Shown one piece after another: positions 40,928 through 49,170 of a DNA stretch of 64,000 nucleotides. The notes beneath the pieces are model-generated. The model did no database searches. It was not told the origin of the DNA and saw only the letters and a list, made by a program, of their open reading frames with translations. The DNA lies in assembly GCA_036389335.1 (NCBI GenBank), contig DASVQC010000003.1, forward strand, positions 1-64,000, written 5' to 3'. Position 1 is the first letter of the stretch. The number at the start of each line of letters is the position of its first letter. A program made the translations under genes and the position numbers. The DNA is from JAIVGV01 sp036389335 (lineage in GTDB: Bacteria; Acidobacteriota; Blastocatellia; Pyrinomonadales; Pyrinomonadaceae).

Positions 40928-43360
40928 TCAGGAGTGGTAGTAGTAGTTATATTCGTGAGCGCGCAGTTCGACGTTGTTGAGGACGACGCCGAGGATGCGC
41001 GCGCCCGCGTCCTGCAAGACCTGGCGCGAGCGGCGGACGAGATCGCGCGAAGTCTTGCCGCCGTGGACGACGAGCACCACGCCGTCGACCATCGACGAGA
41101 GCAGCACGCCGTCGGTGAACGAGCCGACGGGCGGCGAGTCGATGACGACGTGCGTGAAGACCGACTGGAGGAACGAGAGCAGCTTGGTCATCTCGTCCGA
41201 GCCGAGGAGTTCCGCCGCGTTGGGCGGCATGGGGCCGGCGGTCAGGACGTGGACGCCCGTGGGCTGGTGGCGACCGATGAGCGAGATGATCTCGAAAGCC
41301 TTCTGCTCCCCGGCGAGCACCGCGCTCAAGCCCTGCTGGTTGTCGAGGCCGAAGACGGTGTGCAGGCGCGGGCGGCGCATGTCGGCGTCGATCAGCAGCA
41401 CGTGCGCGCCGGTCTGCGCGAGGCTCGTCGCGAGGTTGATGGCCGTCGTCGTCTTGCCGTCGCCGGGCTGGCTCGACGTGACGAGGATCGTCCGCACGGC
41501 GCGGCCCGCGCGCGCGAGCAGGATCGAGGTGCGGAGGTGGCGGTAGGCTTCCGCCAGAGGCGTCTGCGCGCCCGCGTCGAGGATGAGTTCGGGGCGCAGG
41601 CGACCGTCGCCGTGCCCGTTGCCGTTGGCGTGCCCGTTCGCGCCCGCGTCGGCGTCGCGGGTTTGCAGCGCGCCTTTGGCGGCGCGCAGGTGGCGGCGGC
41701 GCGCGCGCGGCAGGCTCGCCGCCGAGGGGACGGCGACGAGCGTGGGCAGTTGCAGGAGGCGCTCGACCTCCTCGGTCGAGTGGATGGTGTTGTCGAGCCG
41801 TTCGAGCAGGAGCGCGAGGCCGACGCCGAGCGAGAGCGAGAGGATGAAGGCGAGCGCGACGTTCAGGAGCCGCTGCGGCGCGACCGGGACTTTCGGCGGG
41901 ATGGCGTGATCGGTGACGTGGATGTTGTTGAGCGTGCCGGCGAGCGCGACCTCGTTCTCCTTGGCGCGCTGGAGGAGCCCGTCGAGCAGGTTCTTGCTCG
42001 TCTCGATCTCCTGCTGGATGATGCGGTAGTTGATGGCCGCCTCGTTCTGCGTCAGCGTCTCGCCGCGCTGCTGGTCGAAGGCCGCGCGCAGCGCCTGCTC
42101 GCGCGCGAGCGATTCGCGGTAGCGCGTTTCGAGGTTCGTCTTGACGGTCGAGACGGCGCGCGCGCGCGCGTCCGCCGCCTGACGTTCGAGCACGCCGATC
42201 TGCTGCGTCACCTCTTTGACTTCGGGCCACTCCTCGGTGTTCTCGACGAGCAGTTGCGCGCGCCGCGAGCGCAGCTCGGCGAGCTTGCTTTCGAGATCGG
42301 CGGCCTCCTTCGCGCCGCCCTCGGAGAGGGCCTCGGCCGCGCCGGGCGAGAGCGCGGCGCGGTAGGCGGCCTCCGCCATCTTGCGCTCGTTCTCGGCTTC
42401 GAGCAGTTGCTTGTTGAGGCCGACGAGGCGATCCACGACGGTGTTCTGGCTGGCGTCGAGCGAGAGTATCTGGTTGCCGCGCGCGTAAGCCATCAGTCGC
42501 TCTTCGTCGGCGCGTATCTGCGCCTGCAACTCGGCGACGCGCTTCTGCAGGAAGTCGCCGGTCGTCGTGTTCGACTCGGTCTTCTTCTCAAGGTTGGTCG
42601 CGACGAACACGTCCGCCACGGCGTTGGCGACCTGCGCGGCGACTTTGGGGTCGGGGTGGTCGAAGTGCACGTCGATGAGGTGCGTCTCCGTCACCTTGAG
42701 CCGGGCCTCCTTGACGGGCTCGGCTTCGAGCCCGCGCGCGAGCGCCTCGACGTAGGGCGCGAGGCGGGCGGCCTCCTGCAAGTCCTCCCGCGCCGCCGCG
42801 GGCGCGACCTGCGCGGGCAGCGGCGACTCGACGAGGGCGGGCGAGACGCCCGCTCCCTTGCCCTTGCCGCCGAGGCCGAACATGCGCGTCAGGTTCTCCC
42901 ACGTCGAACTCGTCCGACGCGGGTGCAGGAATGCCTCGTTGTGTTCGAGGTCGAGCGTCTTGGCGACGCGGCGCAGCAGCCCGTCGCCGGTGAGAATCTG
43001 TAGCTGCGTGCTGAAGTAGGTCGGGTCGTTGAAGACGAGCACGTCGGTCTTGGTCGCGCCGAGCGCGGGGTTCGAGCGTTCGGCGTCCACCTGCACGCGC
43101 GCGCGCGCCTCGTAGATGTCGGGCTTGTGCGCCATGAAGACGGCGACGAGCGCGGTCACGAGCGCGGTGACGGAGGCGACGAGCCAGAGGCGTTTACGCA
43201 CGGCGCGCCAGTAGTTGCGCAGGCCCAGCTCCTCGTCGAGGCCGATCTCGCCGTAGTAGCCGGAGGAGGGCTGGTGCGGCTGCGGGGGCGCGAGCACCTC
43301 TACGGGCACGAGGCTGCGAACCTCCGCGGGCGGCCTGATCAACTCGCGTGCTTCTTTCAT
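40928..43360 (-). CDS. wzc: chain-length determinant / tyrosine autokinase (BY-kinase)
   Basis: An 810-residue inner-membrane protein controlling polymer length and export. A first transmembrane helix (about residues 58-80) and a second near residue 500 flank a long periplasmic coiled coil. The cytoplasmic kinase has Walker A SSQPGDGKTTT, Walker A' LIDADMRRP and Walker B VVIDSPPVG. The C-terminus ends in a Tyr cluster (YNYYYHS) for autophosphorylation. About 35 residues of Ala/Gly/Asn linker precede the kinase. It lies 40 bases downstream of the Wza-like gene. Confidence 0.95.
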   Translation of the reverse strand: MKEARELIRPPAEVRSLVPVEVLAPPQPHQPSSGYYGEIGLDEELGLRNYWRAVRKRLWLVASVTALVTALVAVFMAHKPDIYEARARVQVDAERSNPALGATKTDVLVFNDPTYFSTQLQILTGDGLLRRVAKTLDLEHNEAFLHPRRTSSTWENLTRMFGLGGKGKGAGVSPALVESPLPAQVAPAAAREDLQEAARLAPYVEALARGLEAEPVKEARLKVTETHLIDVHFDHPDPKVAAQVANAVADVFVATNLEKKTESNTTTGDFLQKRVAELQAQIRADEERLMAYARGNQILSLDASQNTVVDRLVGLNKQLLEAENERKMAEAAYRAALSPGAAEALSEGGAKEAADLESKLAELRSRRAQLLVENTEEWPEVKEVTQQIGVLERQAADARARAVSTVKTNLETRYRESLAREQALRAAFDQQRGETLTQNEAAINYRIIQQEIETSKNLLDGLLQRAKENEVALAGTLNNIHVTDHAIPPKVPVAPQRLLNVALAFILSLSLGVGLALLLERLDNTIHSTEEVERLLQLPTLVAVPSAASLPRARRRHLRAAKGALQTRDADAGANGHANGNGHGDGRLRPELILDAGAQTPLAEAYRHLRTSILLARAGRAVRTILVTSSQPGDGKTTTAINLATSLAQTGAHVLLIDADMRRPRLHTVFGLDNQQGLSAVLAGEQKAFEIISLIGRHQPTGVHVLTAGPMPPNAAELLGSDEMTKLLSFLQSVFTHVVIDSPPVGSFTDGVLLSSMVDGVVLVVHGGKTSRDLVRRSRQVLQDAGARILGVVLNNVELRAHEYNYYYHS

Positions 43361-43400
43361 TGCCTTACCTCGAAACTCGTCCGAACTATCGCGCGCGACG

Positions 43401-44483
43401 TCAGCGGCGGCGCGTCGCCGCCGTCGGGACTTGGCCGGAGATGATCTGCACGGGGAGCTGCCCCGCCGCCGGGAAGATGCCGCTGACGAGGCTGCGCAGC
43501 AGCCGCTTGCCGCCCGCGACGGGCACGTCCACGATGTCGTCCGCCTGAAGCACGAGGTCTTCGGCCTGATGCTTCTCGACCGCCGCGAGATCGACGAAGA
43601 TTTCCTTTTTTTCCGCCGCCCCCGGCGTCTGCCTGAGGACGCGAACCTTCTCGCGCTTGGTGTCGGGCATCACGCCGCCCGCCATCGCGATGGCGCGCGA
43701 GACCGTCACCGGCTCTTTGAGATCGATCGTCGAGGGGCGCAGGACGTTGCCGACGATGAACGCCTGCTCGGCTTCCGGCAGGTTGACGATGTCGCCCGGT
43801 CGGACGAACGGGTTCGACTGATCGACGCCGCGCAGCGTCTCGTTCAGGCGGTAAGACGAGAGCACGTCCGACGCGTCGTCATCAGCCCCGTTCTCGTCTG
43901 ACGCGCCCGGCGGCGACGCGCACGGCGAGGCGGCGACCGAGTGCGCGACCTGCAAGCGCGCGCCCGCGCGCTCCGAAGGGCCGCCCGCGAACGCGAGCAG
44001 CTCCAGCAGGCGCATCGGGCGTTGCAGTTGGAATCTGCCGGGCAGGTTCACCGCGCCGATGACCGCGACGGGCTGCGACTGGAACTCCTTGACGAAGACG
44101 TCTACGTGCGGGCTGCGCTGGTACTTCAGGTAGCGCGTCTCGATCTCGCGCGCCAGATCGGCCTCCGTCCGGCACGCCGCCCGAATCTCGCCCTCGATCA
44201 GGGGCATCCGGATCATGCCGCGCCCGTCGACGCGCACGGCGTCGCGCGAGAGCTGCGGGCGGTTGAAGACGCGCACGTCGAGCACGTCGCCCGCGCCGAT
44301 GCGGTAGCTGTCGCCGTCCTGCGCGGCTGCCGCCGCGGCGACGGTCTGTGCCCGCGCCGCCGCGCCGCACGCCGCCGCGGCGAGCAGGGCGAGCGACGCG
44401 CGGGCGACGAGCAGGAAGGGCGCGCGCGGGCGACGGGGGCGGGTCGGGGGTGAAGTCGGTCGCCACATGAATTTGAACCTCAT
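43401..44483 (-). CDS. wza: outer-membrane polysaccharide export protein (Wza/SLBB)
   Basis: A 360-residue exported protein with a signal peptide ending around AARAQ. It has the Poly_export domain (YRIGAGDVLDVRVFNRPQLS) and SLBB-type repeats (VAVIGAVNLPGRF; FIVGNVLRPS). No lipobox Cys is seen at the cleavage site, although CGAAARA is close; the lipid anchor is therefore uncertain. It would form the outer-membrane channel with the Wzc-like protein. I use ATG 44483. Confidence 0.9.
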   Translation of the reverse strand: MRFKFMWRPTSPPTRPRRPRAPFLLVARASLALLAAAACGAAARAQTVAAAAAAQDGDSYRIGAGDVLDVRVFNRPQLSRDAVRVDGRGMIRMPLIEGEIRAACRTEADLAREIETRYLKYQRSPHVDVFVKEFQSQPVAVIGAVNLPGRFQLQRPMRLLELLAFAGGPSERAGARLQVAHSVAASPCASPPGASDENGADDDASDVLSSYRLNETLRGVDQSNPFVRPGDIVNLPEAEQAFIVGNVLRPSTIDLKEPVTVSRAIAMAGGVMPDTKREKVRVLRQTPGAAEKKEIFVDLAAVEKHQAEDLVLQADDIVDVPVAGGKRLLRSLVSGIFPAAGQLPVQIISGQVPTAATRRR

Positions 44484-44527
44484 AAGTCTGTTTCGTCGGT
44501 CGGGCCTCGCCTCCCGCGCGCGGCGCG

Positions 44528-44842
44528 TCAACGCCTGCGGATCATGCGGCGCGCCGACATGGATTCGCGCAGGTGGTTGGGCGCGGCGAGGTTGAGCACC
44601 GTGTGGTTGAGCAGGATCATCATCTCCTCGTCCTCGCGCCGGAAGACGCCCGTCAGCGGGTGATCCTTCGTCTTCACGACGACCTGCTCCCTGACCCACT
44701 GCCAGAACTCCGTCTGCGTCGTCCAGTACTGTTTGCCGCTGCGGCAGAGCACGAGCGCCGTCCGCTTCTTCCTCTTTTTTTCCTTCTTCTCGCTCAAGGT
44801 GAGAACCCCCGGAGTTGATCGGAGACACGACGCCCCACGCAT
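44528..44842 (-). CDS. small protein of unknown function at the head of the EPS locus
   Basis: A 104-residue open frame. The first ~28 residues are Lys-rich; the rest (for example WTTQTEFWQWVREQVVVKTKD and ILLNHTVLNLAAPNHL) looks like a folded conserved domain with Trp-rich helices. No family recognised. Initiation may be at TTG 44797 rather than ATG 44842. It is 44 bases before the Wza-like gene on the same strand and probably the first gene of the transcript. Confidence 0.5.
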   Translation of the reverse strand: MRGASCLRSTPGVLTLSEKKEKKRKKRTALVLCRSGKQYWTTQTEFWQWVREQVVVKTKDHPLTGVFRREDEEMMILLNHTVLNLAAPNHLRESMSARRMIRRR

Positions 44843-45818
44843 GGACTCCCGCCAGTCTCAGTGGACAAAGCGACACGGAGTCAAGCAATACCCCGAAGGG
44901 AAGCCTCGATTGTGAGGCGGCAACTGGGACGTTCTAAGGACGGATAAAGTCGTAATACACGTGATTTTCCAAAGACTTAGCCCGCCTTTTATCCTTCGCC
45001 GGGCGCCCCCCGCCGACCGGCGTGGCGAGTTCCCCCCGCGCCGTGGTGCGACGGCGACCCGGCTCTGGGTCGGCAGTCGTTCGTACCCCTTGACGAATCT
45101 TTATTTACTACTAAGAGTGCGAGACAGAGTACCCGCCAGTGGGCTGGCGCGACCTGCCTCGGATTCGTGCGGCACGGTGTCGGGGTCAGAAGACTTTATA
45201 GCGCGGCGCGGGCGGCGGCCTGCGTCCCGTCGCGACAGCCGAACTCCCCGCTAGAAGTTGCACCGGTAGGGTGATAAACGGCGGTAAGATACGGCGTCGG
45301 GGTTTTCTTGAACGGCGAGGGACGGGAAGCAGGTAACTATATATTCCCCGAACGGCTATTTGTCCAGATCGTTAATGCCGCCCGACTGCCGGGCGGCGGC
45401 GCGGCGCCCCCAATTTCAGATTATTCGCCCCGTAACGCCGACGATGAATTCGGCGTGCCGGCGGCGTGCCGGTCAGCCAAAACGGGGCTCTCTCAGACGT
45501 GCGGGGATAATATACCACGCCCCCTCACCATAACTTACACACACGCCGACGAACACACGCGAACCCGGCGAAAGCCCCGCCCCGCGGCTGCCGGGCCTCT
45601 CCGCGCCCGCCCGGAATCGAATCGGGGCTGCGGCGCGGCGCGGGCATTGACTCGCCGCCGTGATTGGCATATCTTCTCGCACACTGTTAAGTCGCGGCGG
45701 CTGACTCACGAGCCTCTCGCGCTCCCTTTGCTCCTCACGAAAGAGACTTCAGCCCGTTAGCGCCTCTCAGACCTTAACAGTACTCCGTTCATTCACCTCA
45801 CGCTCGAAGGAGACCTGT
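44843..45818. other. 976-base gap without a convincing gene
   Basis: This long divergent gap separates the leftward EPS locus from the rightward PEP-CTERM gene and must hold promoters for both. It is AT-richer than the genes. On the minus strand TTGGAA (44973-44968) with TTTATC about 18 bases on is a weak promoter candidate for the EPS locus. An open frame at 45308-45760 lacks a Shine-Dalgarno and protein-like composition. I see no riboswitch, tRNA or clear sigma-54 site. Confidence 0.6.
45664..45692 (+). promoter_or_regulatory. weak sigma-70-like promoter for PEP-CTERM gene
   Basis: TTGGCA (45664-45669) and TTAAGT (45687-45692) are separated by 17 bases, 126 bases before the start codon. 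The -10 is poor. Confidence 0.3.
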
Positions 45819-46514
45819 ATGCGCTTCACCAGCTACCGACTCGCTCGGCGCACGCCGTGCGCCCTGCCGCCCCTGCTCGTCTGCCTCGCCGTGCTGCTCT
45901 GCTGTTCGACGGCGGCGCGCGCCGACGAGATCGCCGTCTGGAACTTCAACGACTCGAACCTGACCGTGGATCACGGCAGCGGGTCTTTAACCACCACCAT
46001 CCTCGCCGCCAACGTCAACTTCTCCTCCGCCGGAACCTCCGTCAACGCGCGCCTCGGCGACCCGGCGGGGCAGGGGCTCACCTTGCAGGGCGGCGCGAGC
46101 AACGTGAACAACGGCGGCAGCCTGACGCTCGGCGTCGGAACCGCCGGCCACAGCAACATCGTCGTCAGCTTCGCCGCCCTGCGCTCCGGCACCGGCTTCA
46201 ACAGCGACCAGTTCCAGTACAGCCTCGACGGCTCGACGTTCGTGAACTTCGGCTCGCCCTTCACGCCCGCCGCCGCGTTCGCTCTGGTCGCGTTCGATCT
46301 GAGCGCCATCACGGGGCTCAACAACAACCCGCTGGCGGCCTTCCGCATCGTCTTCGACGGCGCGACCGCTTCGACCGGCACTAACCGCATCGACAATCTG
46401 GTCGTCGAAGGGACGCTCACGCCGAGTGCCGTCCCCGAGCCGGCGTCGCTCGCGCTCTTGTTCACAGGGCTCTCCGGCTTGGCCCTCGCCCGTCGCCGCT
46501 GGCGAGGCAAGTAA
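45819..46514 (+). CDS. PEP-CTERM sorted extracellular protein
   Basis: A 231-residue secreted protein: signal peptide to about ARADE, a beta-rich Asn/Gly/Ser domain, and a C-terminal PEP-CTERM signal VPEPASLALLFTGLSGLA followed by ARRRWRGK. PEP-CTERM proteins are cleaved by an exosortase and released or attached at the surface together with exopolysaccharide. An AAGGAG lies seven bases upstream of ATG 45819. It stands beside the EPS locus; no exosortase gene lies in the window. Function of the mature domain is unknown. Confidence 0.9.
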   Translation: MRFTSYRLARRTPCALPPLLVCLAVLLCCSTAARADEIAVWNFNDSNLTVDHGSGSLTTTILAANVNFSSAGTSVNARLGDPAGQGLTLQGGASNVNNGGSLTLGVGTAGHSNIVVSFAALRSGTGFNSDQFQYSLDGSTFVNFGSPFTPAAAFALVAFDLSAITGLNNNPLAAFRIVFDGATASTGTNRIDNLVVEGTLTPSAVPEPASLALLFTGLSGLALARRRWRGK

Positions 46515-46590
46515 ACAACGCCCATCTCCTTCACGCGCCACGCGCTCAGATCGACGCGCGTGCCGCGTGACGAGCATCGAGTAGCGTCTT

Positions 46591-46708
46591 GATTAGATTT
46601 TTCCTCCGTGCCCCCTCCGTGCCCTCCGTGCCTCTGTGGTGAATGCTTTTAATCAAGACTCACCACGGAGACACGGAGAACACGGAGGGGGCACGGAGGA
46701 AAAATCAA
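46591..46708. repeat. palindrome of CCTCCGTG/CACGGAGG words
   Basis: The left arm is TTTTTCCTCCGTGCC, CCTCCGTGCC, CTCCGTGCC, CTCTGTGGTGAAT; the right arm the reverse complement with CACCACGGAG, ACACGGAG, AACACGGAGGG, GGCACGGAGGAAAAAT. The arms are separated by only about a dozen bases (AAGC-type loop around 46643). The remainder of the 46515-46838 gap shows no gene. Confidence 0.85.
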
Positions 46709-46838
46709 ATTCAGCACACCACTTATCGTTTGACTTGCGAGAACTGTGCGGTTAAGTTGTCCGCCCTGCACTTCACGCCGCGCCCCCGCGCGGCTCTCGA
46801 CACGCAACCAGCAGCAGCACCCGAACGGAGGAAGTTTC

Positions 46839-47594
46839 ATGCGACGCAAATCCCTCTACCTCGCCGCGGTCGCGATCCTGATCGCGTCGGCCACCGCACT
46901 CGCCATCACCTACGGCCAGCCCGACGGCAACCGCCACCCCGAAGTCGGCGCGCTCGTCGGCGAGTTCAGCACGGGGACATTCCCCTACTGCTCCGGCACG
47001 CTCGTCTCGCCCACCGTCTTCGTCACCGCCGCCCACTGCAACATCGGCACGACGACCGTCTCCGTCACCTTCGACACGAAGTTCTCTTCCAAGTCGAAGC
47101 TCTACCGCGGCACGTTCTACTTCGACCCGCAGTTCAATCAGGCGCAGGACGATCCGCACGACCTCGCCGTCGTCGTCTTCGACAAGCCCGTCAACGGCAT
47201 CACGCCCGCGGGCCTGCCGCGCGCGGGCCAGTTGGATCAGACGCCGGCTGATCAGAAGTTCACGGCGGTCGGCTACGGCGGCCAAGAGCCGGTCAACCAG
47301 CCGGGCGGCCCCGTCATCGGCTTCCTCGACACGCGCGAGTTCGCCGTCTCGACGCTGAACGCCGTCAACCCCGCTTGGCTGCGCCTCTCGCAGAACCCCG
47401 CGACCGGCAACGGCGGCACGTGCTACGGCGACTCGGGCGGGCCGAACTTCCTCGGCGCGGGCGCGAAGGAGACGCGCATCGTCGCCGCGACGACCATCAC
47501 GGGCGACTCGCTGTGCAAATCGACGAACGTCGATTACCGGCTCGACACGGCCTCGGCCCGCGCCTTCCTCGGCGGCTTCGTCAACCTCCCCTGA
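46839..47594 (+). CDS. secreted trypsin-like serine protease (S1)
   Basis: A 251-residue chymotrypsin-fold protease with a signal peptide (about residues 1-22). The triad is His in VTAAHC, Asp in DDPHDLAVV and Ser in GDSGGPNF; four to five cysteines can form disulphides. GGAGG lies seven bases before ATG 46839; the in-frame extension upstream is not needed. It ends before a strong hairpin terminator. Confidence 0.92.
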   Translation: MRRKSLYLAAVAILIASATALAITYGQPDGNRHPEVGALVGEFSTGTFPYCSGTLVSPTVFVTAAHCNIGTTTVSVTFDTKFSSKSKLYRGTFYFDPQFNQAQDDPHDLAVVVFDKPVNGITPAGLPRAGQLDQTPADQKFTAVGYGGQEPVNQPGGPVIGFLDTREFAVSTLNAVNPAWLRLSQNPATGNGGTCYGDSGGPNFLGAGAKETRIVAATTITGDSLCKSTNVDYRLDTASARAFLGGFVNLP

Positions 47595-47620
47595 ACGACT
47601 ATTAAGGCCGGTTCAAAATC

Positions 47621-47656
47621 GAAAGGGGCCGCGAACGCTCGTTCGCGGCCCCTTTC
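47621..47656. terminator. bidirectional hairpin terminator
   Basis: A perfect 16-bp stem GAAAGGGGCCGCGAAC / GTTCGCGGCCCCTTTC with loop GCTC lies between the convergent protease and antiporter genes. The stem ends in A/T-rich bases on both sides but no long T-run follows. Confidence 0.8.
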
Positions 47657-47680
47657 ATCCGTCGTGTCGCGGCGCGCGCG

Positions 47681-49090
47681 TCACGCGCCCCCCGCGCCTT
47701 CGTGATCGCCGCCGCGCGCCATCGCCCACTTGAGCGCGGGCGGCGTGACGAGGGTCGTGACGACGACCATGACGACGACCGCGCCGAAGGTCGTCGCGCC
47801 GATAACGCGGCGGGCGACGCCCTGCGCGTCCGGCAGCACGAGCGCCGCGCCGATCCCCGCGAAGATCAGCCCGACCTCGCCGCGCGGGATCATGCCGAAG
47901 CCGACCGCCAGACGTTTCACCCCGCGCTCGGCGACGGCGAGCGAGCAGACCTGTTTACCCGCGACCGCCGCGAGCGTGAGCACCGCCGCGAAGGCGAGGA
48001 GGTCGGCCCGCGCGAAGGCGCGCAGATCGACCTTGAGTCCGACGAGCACGAAGAAGACGGGCACGAGGAACTGGCTGACGGGCTGGAGCAGCTCGTGCAG
48101 GTCGTGCTTGGTGTGGTTGGGCAGCCGCTCGAAGTGGGCCTCTTCGAGCAGGAGCCCGGCGGCGAAGGCCCCGACGATGGTCGCCAGCCCAATGGCGGCG
48201 GCGGCCCACGAGAGCGCGAAACAGATCGAGAGGGAGAGCGCCAGCAGCACGCCGCGCCCTTCGAGTTTCCCCGCCCCGCGGAAGAGTTGCGGCACGACGA
48301 GTTTGCCGGCGAGGAGCGCGCCGACGAGGAAGGCCGCCGCCTTCAGGGCGATGACGGCGACGCTGCCGACTGAAAGCCTCGCCCCCGCGCCCTGCGCTTC
48401 GACCGCGCCCTTGACGACCGCGAGCGTGACGAGGCCGAGCACGTCGTCGATGATCGCCGCGCCGAGGATGACGCGCGCCGTGCGCGTCTGGAGCCTGCCG
48501 AGGTCGCGCAGCACGCGCGCGGTGATGCCGACGCTCGTCGCCGTGAGCGTCGCGCCGATGAAGACGTGGACGAGCCGCGCCTCGCCGGGCAGCATCAGCG
48601 CCGCCACGCCCCAGCCCAGAAAGAAAGGCGCGACGACCCCCGCGGCGGCGACGAGCAGCGACGAGCGCCACACCTTCAACAGGTCGCCGAGGTTCGATTC
48701 CAGCCCGACCTCGAAGAGCAGGATGATGACGCCGATCTCCGCGAGCGCGCCCACCACCGCGTCGGTCTTCAACGCCTCGAACGTGCCGAGCCCGGCGAGC
48801 GCGAGCGCGCCGAGCAGCATCCCTCCGAGCAACTCGCCTAAGACCGCGGGCTGGCCGCGCCGCTCGAACACCTCGCCGCCGAGCTTCGCCACGACGAGCA
48901 TCGCCGCGACGCCGACGAGCACCAGCGGATCAAGGCCGTGCGGCGCAGCCGCCGTGGCCCCGCCCGCGCCCGCCTCGGCGTGCGCGACGCGCGCGGCGCA
49001 CGCGAGCGCGGCGGCGGCAAGCACGGTCGCGCGCGCGGCGGCGGCGAGCCCGCTCCGCCCTGACGATCCGATCCGTGTCCGCCGTCGCAT
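47681..49090 (-). CDS. Na+(K+)/H+ antiporter, CPA2/Kef type
   Basis: A 469-residue integral membrane protein with a cleavable-looking N-terminal segment then about 12 helices. Family features are VLGELLGGMLLGAL, the GVIILLFEVGLE region, the ion-binding DD pair in AAIIDDVLGL, GAFAAGLLL and GMIPRGEVGLIFA. It exchanges H+ for Na+ or K+. No TrkA-N regulatory domain is attached. I start at ATG 49090. Confidence 0.88.
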   Translation of the reverse strand: MRRRTRIGSSGRSGLAAAARATVLAAAALACAARVAHAEAGAGGATAAAPHGLDPLVLVGVAAMLVVAKLGGEVFERRGQPAVLGELLGGMLLGALALAGLGTFEALKTDAVVGALAEIGVIILLFEVGLESNLGDLLKVWRSSLLVAAAGVVAPFFLGWGVAALMLPGEARLVHVFIGATLTATSVGITARVLRDLGRLQTRTARVILGAAIIDDVLGLVTLAVVKGAVEAQGAGARLSVGSVAVIALKAAAFLVGALLAGKLVVPQLFRGAGKLEGRGVLLALSLSICFALSWAAAAIGLATIVGAFAAGLLLEEAHFERLPNHTKHDLHELLQPVSQFLVPVFFVLVGLKVDLRAFARADLLAFAAVLTLAAVAGKQVCSLAVAERGVKRLAVGFGMIPRGEVGLIFAGIGAALVLPDAQGVARRVIGATTFGAVVVMVVVTTLVTPPALKWAMARGGDHEGAGGA

Positions 49091-49110
49091 CACGCCTCGG
49101 TAAAAGTTTA

Positions 49111-49145
49111 AGGGCTGAGCCGCCCATAAACGACGGCTCAGCCCT
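49111..49145 (-). terminator. intrinsic terminator of the APC permease gene
   Basis: A perfect 12-bp stem AGGGCTGAGCCG / CGGCTCAGCCCT with an 11-base loop. Read on the minus strand it is followed by TTAAACTTTTA, so it would end leftward transcription of the permease before the antiporter gene. Confidence 0.75.
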
Positions 49146-49170
49146 CTTCGTGTGTGCCCCGTCCTCGGTC

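Noticed and set aside
44843..45300. Sigma-54 promoter or c-di-GMP riboswitch for the EPS locus
   Set aside because: No GG-N10-GC pair with the right context and no riboswitch core could be found by eye.
45308..45760. 150-codon open frame in the long gap before the PEP-CTERM gene
   Set aside because: No Shine-Dalgarno, mixed composition, Arg/Pro-rich end and no protein-like pattern.
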